The notes below the pieces were generated by a model. It was not told the DNA's origin. It saw only the letters and a list, made by a program, of their open reading frames with translations, and ran no database searches. A stretch of 64,000 nt of DNA, from the NCBI RefSeq assembly GCF_000024905.1, contig NC_013522.1, positions 372,001 through 436,000 of the forward strand. The letters run 5' to 3'. A program made the position numbers and the translations under genes. Each line of letters begins with the position of its first letter. The stretch's first letter is position 1. Below are positions 48,235-55,990 of this stretch, piece after piece. This DNA comes from Thermanaerovibrio acidaminovorans DSM 6589. Its GTDB lineage: Bacteria; Synergistota; Synergistia; Synergistales; Synergistaceae.

Positions 48235-49071
48235 ATGAACCGAGCCAAGGGAGATCAGATTGGTTACGAAAACTATGATCCGGATCCCCGGAGGGCTACA
48301 TCCGGTTCGCCGGTCCTTTGGGGCCCAGGGGCGGTGATCGCCGGGGCGCTCCTGGCCCTATGGTGGATCGGATCAAGGATGGGGCTCTGGACTTCCTACA
48401 TACTGCCCTCCCCTTCGGCGGTGGGGGCAGCATTCCTGGACCTGGTCTACTCCGGCAGGCTGAGGGAGCACCTTTTGTCCAGCCTGACCAGGATAGGGAT
48501 GGGCTTCACCATGTCCTCCGCGGTGGCCCTCCCGGCGGGGATCCTAATGGGGTTGAGGCCCCGGTTGCGCCGGGCCATCTCCCCCCTCCTGGAGTTCATG
48601 CGCCACGTGCCGCCCCTTGCCCTGCTTCCCCTCCTGATACTTTGGTTCGGAATAGGGGAGGGGTCCAAGCTGGCGGTCATAGCCCTGGCGTCCTTCTTCC
48701 CCGCCTTCATCAACGCCATGGAGGGGGTTATGGGGTGCGACAGGTCCCTGGTGGAGGTGGGACACGCCTTCGGGTTGTCCGAGAGGGAGATCATCGGTCG
48801 GATAGTCCTTCCGTACTCGCTGCCCTACGTGTTGGCGGGCTTGAGGCTTGCCCTGGGCTACAGCTGGCGGTCCCTCATAGGGGCGGAGCTCCTGGCGGCC
48901 TCCTCGGGGCTTGGGTACATGATCCAGGATGCCCAGGCCATGTCCAGGCCCGACGTGGCCCTGGTGGGCATATTCGTCATAGGTCTGGTGGGGATAGCCT
49001 CCGATGGGCTATTCAGGGTCATAACATCGAGCCTGCTGGTGGGGAGGAGGTGGGGGGATGACGCCCATTGA
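48235..49071 (+). CDS. NitT/TauT-type ABC transporter permease
   Basis: Inner-membrane permease, 278 aa, five or six helices. The EAA loop reads GCDRSLVEVGHAFGLSEREIIGRIVLPYSLPYVLAGLRLALGYSW, matching SsuC/TauC. Earlier LPLLILWFGIGEGSKLAVIALASFFPAFINAM is another family hallmark. ATG 48235 has a distant GGGGG and a TATAAT only seven bases upstream. An alternative is GTG further in. Divergent from MOSC-fur; ATPase overlaps by 14 bases. Frame is open from 47437 but that part is not coding. Confidence 0.9.
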   Translation: MNRAKGDQIGYENYDPDPRRATSGSPVLWGPGAVIAGALLALWWIGSRMGLWTSYILPSPSAVGAAFLDLVYSGRLREHLLSSLTRIGMGFTMSSAVALPAGILMGLRPRLRRAISPLLEFMRHVPPLALLPLLILWFGIGEGSKLAVIALASFFPAFINAMEGVMGCDRSLVEVGHAFGLSEREIIGRIVLPYSLPYVLAGLRLALGYSWRSLIGAELLAASSGLGYMIQDAQAMSRPDVALVGIFVIGLVGIASDGLFRVITSSLLVGRRWGDDAH

Positions 49072-49807
49072 CCTTATATTAGAGGGGGTGGGGCGCCGGT
49101 TCACCACCCCCGGTGGGGCCTTGGACGCCCTGAAGGATGTTCGGTTGGGGATACCCTGGGGTACCATGACGGCGGTGGTGGGTCGGAGCGGGTGTGGAAA
49201 GACCACGTTACTTCGGCTGATAGCCGGCCTGGACAGTCCCACCACCGGAACCATCCGGTTCGCCTCCCGCCATGGCGGGGAGCTGGACCGAGACCATGTC
49301 CGCTTCGGCATGGTCTTCCAGGAGCCCCGGCTGATGCCCTGGCTGTCGGTGGAGGGGAACGTGGCCTTCCCGCTGGTGGGCAGGTTCGGTCGGGCCGAGA
49401 TCTCCCGCCGGGTCGATGGGGCCCTCGAGATGACCGGGTTGACCGATTTCCGCTCCGCCATGCCCCACCAGATATCCGGCGGAATGGCTCAGCGGGTGGC
49501 CTTGGGACGGGCGTTGGCCTACGATCCCGACGTGGTGCTCATGGACGAGCCCTTCGCTTCCTTGGATTACTTCACCAGAAGGGTCATGCAGAGGGAGGTC
49601 CTGCGAATCCGCCAGAGGACCGGAAAGACCTTCATCCTGGTCACCCACGACATCGACGAGGCTCTGGCCATGGGGGACTCGGTGGTGGTGCTGAGGGATG
49701 GGGAGGTGGCGGGCACGTTCCATGTGCCCCACCTCCTGGACGATTCGATCCACGCGGAGCTGTCCCAAATCAAGAGGGAGATTTTGATGTCCATAGGGGA
49801 GGTGTAG
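49058..49807 (+). CDS. NitT/TauT-type ABC transporter ATP-binding protein
   Basis: ATPase of 249 aa with Walker A GRSGCGKTT, Q-loop VFQEPRLMPW, ABC signature ISGGMAQRVALGRAL, Walker B VVLMDEPFASLD and switch His in LVTHDIDEALAMGD. The SsuB/TauB group shares QEPRLMPW. Overlaps the permease, so the three are one operon. Confidence 0.95.
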   Translation: MTPIDLILEGVGRRFTTPGGALDALKDVRLGIPWGTMTAVVGRSGCGKTTLLRLIAGLDSPTTGTIRFASRHGGELDRDHVRFGMVFQEPRLMPWLSVEGNVAFPLVGRFGRAEISRRVDGALEMTGLTDFRSAMPHQISGGMAQRVALGRALAYDPDVVLMDEPFASLDYFTRRVMQREVLRIRQRTGKTFILVTHDIDEALAMGDSVVVLRDGEVAGTFHVPHLLDDSIHAELSQIKREILMSIGEV

Positions 49808-49811
49808 AGAT

Positions 49812-50762
49812 ATGAATGTTAAGTTGAGCAGGATCTTTTGGGCCCTATGCGTCGCGCTGGCCCTTGTGGGGGGGCCGGTGGGCCGTTCGATGGCGGGGGA
49901 TAGGGTCAACATCACCTACGTGAAGGCCCCCCTCAACGTGCCGTCCATAGTGGAGCGGCACCTGGGGCTCTTCGAAAAGGCCTTCGCCCCCCTGGGATAC
50001 CGGGTGGACTTCCCGGAGCTAACCACCGGGCCTCAACAGACCCAGGCCATGGCGGCCGGATCGGTCCAGGTGGCCCACTGCCTCGGTGGAACCTCCGCTC
50101 TCCTGGCCGCCGCCGGCGGGGTGGACCTCAAGATAGTCGGTATCTACAGCAGGTCCCCCAAGGCCTTCGTCATCCTGGTCAAGGATCCATCCATCCGGAC
50201 CGTAAAGGACCTGAAGGGGCGGACGGTGGTGGGCCCCAAGGGCACGGTGCTTCACCAGCTGCTGGTGGCGGCCTTGAGGGTTCACCGCTTGGAGCAGAGG
50301 GACGTGGAGTTCCTGGACATGGGAATCCCTAATGGAGTGGCGGCCCTGATGGCCGGAAGGGCCCATGCGGCCCTGGCCGCCGGCCCCTCGGTGACCAGGG
50401 CGGTCAAGGAGGGGGCCCGGATCCTCACCGACGGGAATGGGCTGGTGGAGGGGACCACCGTGATCGCCATGTCCGGATCCTTCGTCCGGGAGAAGCCCAA
50501 GCTGGCCAGGCTGTTCCTCAAAACCCATAGGGACGCGCTGGCCTGGATCCGGGCACACCCCATGGAGGCGGAGGAGATGACCGCCAAGGAGACGGGCCTA
50601 TCCCCCCAGGAGGTGAGGTCTGCGCTCCCCCTCTACGACTTCGATCCCACCATAAGGGCATCGGATCTGGATGAGCTCGAAAGGACCCAGGATTTCCTCC
50701 TGGACAGCGGGCTCATGTGGAGGCGGGTGGACCTGAGGACCCTGGTCCTCAGGGATCTGTAG
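49812..50762 (+). CDS. NitT/TauT-type ABC transporter substrate-binding protein
   Basis: Periplasmic receptor of 316 aa. Signal peptide (RIFWALCVALALVGGPVGRSMA) then a SsuA/THI5-type fold: VNITYVKAPLNVPSIVERHLGLFEKAFAPLGYRVDFPEL, GPQQTQAMAAGSVQVAHCLGGTSALLAAAGGVDLKIV, TVKDLKGRTVVGPKGTVLHQLL. Such proteins bind sulfonates, nitrate, taurine or thiamine precursors; the ligand is not identifiable. Its 3' end overlaps the convergent EamA gene by 14 bases. Confidence 0.9.
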   Translation: MNVKLSRIFWALCVALALVGGPVGRSMAGDRVNITYVKAPLNVPSIVERHLGLFEKAFAPLGYRVDFPELTTGPQQTQAMAAGSVQVAHCLGGTSALLAAAGGVDLKIVGIYSRSPKAFVILVKDPSIRTVKDLKGRTVVGPKGTVLHQLLVAALRVHRLEQRDVEFLDMGIPNGVAALMAGRAHAALAAGPSVTRAVKEGARILTDGNGLVEGTTVIAMSGSFVREKPKLARLFLKTHRDALAWIRAHPMEAEEMTAKETGLSPQEVRSALPLYDFDPTIRASDLDELERTQDFLLDSGLMWRRVDLRTLVLRDL

Positions 50763-51651
50763 CCTCTCCCTGGGACGACAGCGCCTTGGGCCAGGGCATC
50801 TCCACCAGCAGGATGGCGAACATCACCAGGGAGCCCCCCAGGACCATCTGGAGGGTGAACCGCTCCCCCAGGATCATGACCCCCGATACGGCGCCGAACA
50901 CCGCCTCGGTGGATAGCAGCAGCGCCGCGTGAGTGGGGGAGGTGTACTTCTGGGCCACGTTCTGGATGGTGAAGGCCCCCACGGTAGAGAAGAGGATCAT
51001 GTACAGGAGCGACATCCACCCCCGGAGGGGCATGTGGAAAGAAGGGGCCTCGAAGGCGGCGAAGGGCAGGCTTATGAGCCCCAGGACCACCATCTGCATG
51101 GCCGCCAGCGCCACCGGGTCGGTCCGCTTGGTGAACCGATCCACCGCGATGAGATGACAGGCGTAGAAGAAGGCGGACATGAGGGTCATCACGTCCCCCC
51201 GGTTTAGAACCACCGCATCGGCGGAGCTGAGGGCCCATATGCCCGTAAGACAAGTGAGGGACGCCACCATGGCCCTGAGACCGGGGAAGACCCGGCTTAT
51301 GCCCCAGGAGACCAGGGGGGCCAGGACCACGTAGGTAGCGGTGAGGAACGCCTGCTTGCCCGCGGTGGTCCACATGAGACCCACGGTCTGAAGTGAGAAG
51401 GCGCAGAAGAGAAGGATCCCGGTGATCAGCCCGTCCTTCAGGCTGGTGCGGCTCAGCCCCCTGAAGTGCCGGAGGAACACCAGGCCAAGCATAAGACCAC
51501 CGATGAGAAACCGAACCACCAGGACCGTGAACGGAGGGAGGTAGTCAAGCGTGTCCTTCAGAACCGCGAACCCAACCCCCCAGAAGGCGGCGGCCATCAG
51601 TATGGCCCCGTCCGCCAACAGCACAGCCCGACGAGAGATCCCCTTGTTCAT
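50749..51651 (-). CDS. EamA/DMT-superfamily transporter
   Basis: Ten-helix membrane exporter of 300 aa, with the duplicated EamA repeat: AILMAAAFWGVGFAVLKDTLDYLPPFTVLVVRFLIGG in the first half and MSAFFYACHLIAVDRFTK through STPTHAALLLSTEAVFGAVSGVMILGE-like TSPTHAALLLSTEAVFGA in the second. ATG 51651 is six bases after AGGAG. Family exports amino acids or metabolites; substrate unknown. Confidence 0.9.
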   Translation of the reverse strand: MNKGISRRAVLLADGAILMAAAFWGVGFAVLKDTLDYLPPFTVLVVRFLIGGLMLGLVFLRHFRGLSRTSLKDGLITGILLFCAFSLQTVGLMWTTAGKQAFLTATYVVLAPLVSWGISRVFPGLRAMVASLTCLTGIWALSSADAVVLNRGDVMTLMSAFFYACHLIAVDRFTKRTDPVALAAMQMVVLGLISLPFAAFEAPSFHMPLRGWMSLLYMILFSTVGAFTIQNVAQKYTSPTHAALLLSTEAVFGAVSGVMILGERFTLQMVLGGSLVMFAILLVEMPWPKALSSQGEATDP

Positions 51652-51758
51652 CACCAACTCCTCCTGTAAAGTCCCTTGGACCGAATGGACCGCCCAACCA
51701 ATATATCACATACAACATGAGGAGTCTAACTTAAATTAAAAACAGGAGGTGGGGTTCC

Positions 51759-52175
51759 TTGGTGCTGATCAAGTTCCTGGTGGGGTTCCTGACCTGGGGG
51801 GCCATACTCTGGATGGTATACGGAAGGTACGGGGTCCCCTTCCTGGGGTCCCTCAGGGGGTCCGCCCGGGAGATACCGGGGGGCAGGCTCTTCGTCCCCT
51901 TCTTCCTCCTGGGGGAGGTGCTGATACAGGGCCTCTGGGTGGCCTACTGCGCCTCCAGGTCCATGGCCTTCGTGGAGGTCCTGGGCAAGCCCACGGCCTA
52001 CGGGCTTGGGTTCCTGGCCTGTCAGGTACCCCTGGCCATGGTGGCCCGATCCCAGGGGGCGGGGGAGATCTACCACGTCCTGAGGTCCGTGATCCCCATG
52101 GGCCTCTTCCCCGCCTTCGTGCTCCACCCCCAGTACATGGCCATATACGCCTGGGCGCTGGGACGGATGGGTTGA
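51759..52175 (+). CDS. Unknown four-helix membrane protein
   Basis: A 138-aa protein of about four membrane helices (LIKFLVGFLTWGAILWMVYG, LFVPFFLLGEVLIQGLWVAYC, YGLGFLACQVPLAMVARS and LFPAFVLHPQYMAIYAWALG). No family recognised. TTG 51759 has AGGAGGTG seven bases ahead. It ends 127 bp before the DUF1576 gene, whose extended -10 promoter starts just after its stop. Confidence 0.7.
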   Translation: MVLIKFLVGFLTWGAILWMVYGRYGVPFLGSLRGSAREIPGGRLFVPFFLLGEVLIQGLWVAYCASRSMAFVEVLGKPTAYGLGFLACQVPLAMVARSQGAGEIYHVLRSVIPMGLFPAFVLHPQYMAIYAWALGRMG

Positions 52176-52180
52176 TGGCT

Positions 52181-52189
52181 TGGTATAAT
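52181..52189 (+). promoter_or_regulatory. Extended -10 promoter of the leader ORF-DUF1576 operon
   Basis: TGG TATAAT at 52181-52189 forms an extended -10 (TGnTATAAT), eight bases after the preceding stop. No -35 is needed for such promoters. The leader to the 20-codon ORF is about 45 nt and AT-rich. Confidence 0.6.
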
Positions 52190-52240
52190 AATTGAGAACC
52201 CATGTGCTTTATTAAACAAAATTATAAAGGAGTGGTCCCC

Positions 52241-52303
52241 ATGTTGAGGAAATCCCTGAACCATTCGCCCCCCAAGTCCATCGGGTCCGGAGGTGTCTCC
52301 TGA
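52241..52303 (+). CDS. 20-codon leader ORF coupled to DUF1576
   Basis: ATG 52241 follows AAAGGAG by eight bases, a strong RBS. It encodes a basic, Ser/Pro/Gly-rich peptide starting MLRKSLNHSPPKS and stops at TGA 52301-52303, whose A is the first base of the DUF1576 ATG (TGATG). The DUF1576 RBS GGAGGTG lies within the ORF. Such overlap couples translation, so the peptide or its synthesis probably controls the main gene. Its existence rests only on the RBS and coupling. Confidence 0.6.
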   Translation: MLRKSLNHSPPKSIGSGGVS

Positions 52304-53568
52304 TGGTGGAGGAGCAGCGCAAGGAGTTCCGTCGATACTGGATCGTGGCATCCTTCATGTTCGCCGTGGCCATCTACGGGATGTACCTCTGCGACGGCCA
52401 GGTGGACGAGCTATTGGCGGGTCTGACCCGGATAATCACCTCCCCGTCTACCCTTATAACCGACTACGTGCTGCTTGGGGGCCCCAGCGCCGCCTTCGTC
52501 AACGCGGGGATGCTGGGCCTGTCTGCCTTGGGGGTCTGTGCCGTGGCGGGGGTGGGGCTCACCGGTCCCGCCATAGCGGCGGTCTTCACCGTCTGCGGGT
52601 TCGGGTTCTTCGGCAAGAACCTGTTCAACGTGTGGCCCATAATATTCGGCGTGGCCCTCCACAGTCGGTTCAAGGGGCTCCCATTCAAGGACCACCTGCT
52701 CATAGCCCTCTTCGGAACCTCCCTGGCACCACTGGTGAGCGAGCTGGCCTTCGGCGGCCACCTGTCCCCCATGGGCAACGGTCCCTTCTCGCTGGTGATG
52801 GCGGTGCTAGGCGGCCTGGCGGTGGGGTTCTTCCTGCCCCCCTTGGCCAAGCACTTCCTGGTGGTCCACCAGGGTTACAACCTCTACAACGTGGGCTTCT
52901 CCTGCGGCTTCCTGGGGCTGGTGGCCCTGGGCACCCTGAGGGCCCTGGGCATACCCCTGGAGGGGGGCTTCTACTGGTTCCACGGGGGACACGACCTGTT
53001 CTTCGTTCCTCTCCTGCTCTTCTTCTCCGGGATGATCATAACGGGGTTCATAATATGTCCCGATTTCAGGCGGGGCCTGGCGGAGCTCTACTCCTCCTCA
53101 GGACGTCTCGTGTCGGACTTCGTCCAGTACGCCGGGTTCGGCCCCTCGCTGGTTAACATGGGCACCCTGGGCCTGGTTGGGCTCTTATATCTCAAGTTCA
53201 CCGGGGGGGACATCAACGGCCCCACCATAGGGGGGCTAATGACCCTCTCGGGCTTCGGCGGCTTCGGCAAACACCTGAGGAACGTGCTCCCCGTGGCATT
53301 GGGGACCTGGTTTGCGGGGGCCATCTCCGTCTGGCCGGTCAACAACCCGGGCGCCACCCTGGCGGTGCTCTTCAGCGGATGCCTCGCCCCCGTGGGGGGT
53401 GCCTTCGGCCCCGCCGCGGGCTTCGCCGCCGGGTTCCTTCACCTCATCGTGGTCATGACCGTGGGGGGCATCCACGGGGGGCTCAGCCTGTATAATAACG
53501 GTCTATCGGGCGGCATCGTGGCCGCCATGCTTCTGCCGGTTCTGGAGTCCTTGCGGGAGGAGGATTGA
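52303..53568 (+). CDS. DUF1576-family polytopic membrane protein
   Basis: A 421-aa membrane protein of about twelve helices with an internal duplication: GPSAAFVNAGMLGLSALG and later GPSLVNMGTLGLVGLLYL each start a half, and GFGFFGKNLFNVWPIIFGV / GFGGFGKHLRNVLPVALGT repeat, as in the DUF1576 family. ATG 52303, RBS GGAGGTG. Function unknown; the duplication and helices suggest a channel or transporter. The following 117-aa soluble protein may be its partner. Confidence 0.88.
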   Translation: MVEEQRKEFRRYWIVASFMFAVAIYGMYLCDGQVDELLAGLTRIITSPSTLITDYVLLGGPSAAFVNAGMLGLSALGVCAVAGVGLTGPAIAAVFTVCGFGFFGKNLFNVWPIIFGVALHSRFKGLPFKDHLLIALFGTSLAPLVSELAFGGHLSPMGNGPFSLVMAVLGGLAVGFFLPPLAKHFLVVHQGYNLYNVGFSCGFLGLVALGTLRALGIPLEGGFYWFHGGHDLFFVPLLLFFSGMIITGFIICPDFRRGLAELYSSSGRLVSDFVQYAGFGPSLVNMGTLGLVGLLYLKFTGGDINGPTIGGLMTLSGFGGFGKHLRNVLPVALGTWFAGAISVWPVNNPGATLAVLFSGCLAPVGGAFGPAAGFAAGFLHLIVVMTVGGIHGGLSLYNNGLSGGIVAAMLLPVLESLREED

Positions 53569-53918
53569 TCCCAGTGAAAGGCCAGTGGGCCAAGGCCATC
53601 CACGCCTCCGGGGAGCTGGTGGCCTACCTTATCCGTCGCGGCGCCCGGGACATAGACAACCACTACCGGTTCCTGGATGGGGTCCTCCACGTGGAGATCC
53701 GCTCCAAGGACCTGGTGCTCTCCGACGAGGACCTCTCGAGGCTCCGCCGGAGGCTCATCCACCCCCAGCAGAGGGAGATAGGGGAGTACTACTGGGGGCT
53801 CGCCGGGGGGGAGCACAAGGGGACCGAGCTGGAGGTGGTAGGCAACGCCACTGAGGTCCTGTCGGTGGAGTCCTCCCCGGATGAGGGGACGGTGATACTC
53901 CTCCGACGAAGGGACTAG
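53565..53918 (+). CDS. Soluble partner of the DUF1576 protein, unknown
   Basis: A 117-aa protein (or 114 aa from GTG 53574) overlapping the DUF1576 stop as TTGA. A strand/helix pattern runs ASGELVAYLIRRGARDIDNHYRFLDGVLHVEIRSKDLVLSDEDLSRLRRRL. No signal peptide. Because it is coupled to the membrane gene, it is probably its cytoplasmic subunit or regulator. Not recognised as a known family. Confidence 0.65.
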   Translation: MIPVKGQWAKAIHASGELVAYLIRRGARDIDNHYRFLDGVLHVEIRSKDLVLSDEDLSRLRRRLIHPQQREIGEYYWGLAGGEHKGTELEVVGNATEVLSVESSPDEGTVILLRRRD

Positions 53919-55861
53919 CCGATGGAGTCCAGCTCGGCGGCCAGCTCCTCCCACCGGGCGTACAGCCCTTCCAGGGAGGAGCTCAGGCCGGACAGCTCCA
54001 CCATCAGCTCCTGAACCAGGGCGGAGTCGGAGAGCACCTCCGGATCGCAGAGCATGCTCTCCACCTGGGACTTCCTGCCCTCCGCCTCCTCGATGGCCCG
54101 CTCCACCGGGGCCATCCGGTCCTCCACCGCCTTGCGAAGCCTGTAAAGCCGGTTCCTCTCCTCCGCCTCCCTACGCCTCTCCTCCCGGAGGGAGCTCCCC
54201 TCCCTCCGCTGGGGGGCCTGGGAGGACCCAAGCTCCCGCTCCCTCTCCCTCTCCCTCTCCCTCTCCTGCTCCCGGCGCCTCTCGATGAACCGGGAGTAGT
54301 TCCCCACGTACTGGTGGAGGCATCCATCCCGCACCTCAAATACCCGGTTGCAGATCCGGTCCAGGAAGTCTCGGTGGTGGGACACCACCACCAGCGTCCC
54401 CTGATAGGCGTCCAGCGCCTCGGCGAAGATCTCCAGGGTGTCCTCGTCCAGGTGGTTGGTGGGCTCGTCCAGCAGGAGAAGGTTCACCGGGGACATCAGT
54501 ATCTTGGCCAGCGCCAGCCGGGACTTCTCCCCCCCGGAGAGAACCTCCACCGGCAGGTCCCAGTGGTCCGGGCCGAACAGGAAGGCCCCCAGCACCGACT
54601 TTACCTCCTGGTCCGTGAGCTGGTCCGAGCCGGAACGGGCCTCCTTGAACACCGTCCCCCGATAGTCCAGGTTCTCCGAGCTGTCCTGGGAGAAGAAGCC
54701 CGTCACCACCCCCTGCCCGAGCCTGACCTGCCCCTCGGTGGGGACCTGCTGGGAGGCCATGAGCCTCATCAGGGTGGACTTCCCCGAGCCGTTGTAGCCC
54801 ACCAGGGCCACCCGGTCCCCCCGGTGGAGCTCGAAATCCAGATCCCGGAGGATCCACCGGTCGTAGAGGACCCCCAGCCCCTTGGCCTCCAACACCAGCT
54901 CCGGTCCCCGGGGACAGCTGGGGATCCTTATCCGGACCTCCCGCCGGGAGGCCTCCAGCTGAACATCCTCCAGCCTCTCCAGCTGCTTCAGCCGGCTCTG
55001 CACCTGGGAGGCCTTGGAGGCCTTGCAGCGGAACCGCTGGACGAACTCCATGGTGTCCTCCCGGATCCGCTGTACCTCCCGGGCCCTGCGCCGCGCCGCC
55101 TCCTCCTCGGACCTCCGGGCCGCCAGGTAGTCCTCGTAGCTCCCCCGGTAGGTGCGAACCCTTCCGCCCCTTATCTCCGCCACCGCGGAGGTGACGGCGT
55201 TTATGAACCGGCGGTCGTGGGAGACCGCCACCATGGTGCCCTCGAACTGCCTAAGATACCCCTCCAGCCACTCGATGCTCTCCGTGTCCAGGTGGTTGGT
55301 GGGCTCGTCCAGCAGCATCACGTCCGGCTCGGATAGGAGGATGGACGCCAAGAGGATCCTCATCTTCCACCCCCCGGAGAAGCGGCCGCAGTCCCTCTCG
55401 TGATCCCCCTCCCGGAAACCCAGCCCCCACAGAACCCGCCGGGCCCGGGCCTCGAAGGAGTAGCCCTCCAGCCGAAGGATCAGGCCGTGCAGCCGGTCGT
55501 GCTCCCGGGCCAGCGCCAGGGCCTCCCCCTGGTCCAATCCCGCTTCCCCCATCCTACCCTCCAGACGCTTCAGCTCCTCCATGGCCTGGGACAGGCCGCA
55601 CCGGGCGGTCAGGAACTCCATCACCGTCCCGGGGCCCACCTGGGCTATGTCCTGGGGAAGGTAGCCTATGCGCCCACCCCTCACCTTGACGCTGCCCCCG
55701 TGGGGGGACTCCTCCCCGGCGATGAGCCTCATGAGGGAGGTCTTACCGCAACCGTTGGGCCCCACCAGGGCCACCTTCTCTCCGCCGGGCACCACCCAGT
55801 CGGCCCCGTCCAGGATCACCCGGTCCTGGTACCTAAGGGAGACCCCCTCAAGGATTATCAG
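53915..55861 (-). CDS. ABC-F family ATPase (ribosome-associated), apparent CTG start
   Basis: Soluble tandem-ABC protein of 648 aa related to EttA/Uup. Domain 1: VGPNGCGKTS, FSGGWKMRILLASILLSEPDVMLLDEPTNHLD; a linker helix pair (the P-site tRNA interaction region, about 240-300); domain 2: VGYNGSGKST and LSGGEKSRLALAKILMSPVNLLLLDEPTNHLD; a C-terminal coiled coil. No TM helices. The best start is CTG 55861: GGAGGG lies seven bases upstream and the product then begins MIILEGVSLRYQD, the usual N-terminus. TTG 55891 lies close to the predicted transcription start with no RBS. An RE-repeat from hexamer CCCTCT lies in the linker. Confidence 0.9.
   Translation of the reverse strand: MIILEGVSLRYQDRVILDGADWVVPGGEKVALVGPNGCGKTSLMRLIAGEESPHGGSVKVRGGRIGYLPQDIAQVGPGTVMEFLTARCGLSQAMEELKRLEGRMGEAGLDQGEALALAREHDRLHGLILRLEGYSFEARARRVLWGLGFREGDHERDCGRFSGGWKMRILLASILLSEPDVMLLDEPTNHLDTESIEWLEGYLRQFEGTMVAVSHDRRFINAVTSAVAEIRGGRVRTYRGSYEDYLAARRSEEEAARRRAREVQRIREDTMEFVQRFRCKASKASQVQSRLKQLERLEDVQLEASRREVRIRIPSCPRGPELVLEAKGLGVLYDRWILRDLDFELHRGDRVALVGYNGSGKSTLMRLMASQQVPTEGQVRLGQGVVTGFFSQDSSENLDYRGTVFKEARSGSDQLTDQEVKSVLGAFLFGPDHWDLPVEVLSGGEKSRLALAKILMSPVNLLLLDEPTNHLDEDTLEIFAEALDAYQGTLVVVSHHRDFLDRICNRVFEVRDGCLHQYVGNYSRFIERRREQERERERERERELGSSQAPQRREGSSLREERRREAEERNRLYRLRKAVEDRMAPVERAIEEAEGRKSQVESMLCDPEVLSDSALVQELMVELSGLSSSLEGLYARWEELAAELDSIG
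54239..54266 (-). repeat. Hexanucleotide tandem repeat in the ABC-F gene
   Basis: CCCTCT repeated about four times (plus-strand orientation), encoding alternating Arg-Glu in the linker after the second ABC domain. In-frame unit, so slippage would change linker length, not frame. Confidence 0.8.
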
Positions 55862-55891
55862 ATCCGATCCCTCCAGTCGTTGGTTTGCCAA

Positions 55892-55926
55892 GGGGGATTT
55901 TACAATCCCCCCGGATCCGTGTCCAA
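55892..55926 (-). promoter_or_regulatory. ABC-F promoter and 8-bp stem-loop
   Basis: Minus strand TTGGAC (55926-55921), 18-bp spacer, TAAAAT (55902-55897). The -10 box is flanked by arms of an exact inverted repeat GGGGGATT/AATCCCCC (55892-55899 and 55904-55911) with a TTAC centre. The transcript would start at about 55889, leaving a leader of roughly 30 nt before CTG 55861. Confidence 0.6.
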
Positions 55927-55990
55927 AGGGTACGATCACCGGGCGGGATGGTAAACTTGAACCATTACAAATCGAACCGGAGGACTGATC

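Noticed and set aside
48247-48340. Small TTG-initiated leader peptide in another frame inside the ABC permease
   Set aside because: It has an AAGGGAG-like RBS but overlaps the permease N-terminus without coupling or conservation evidence.
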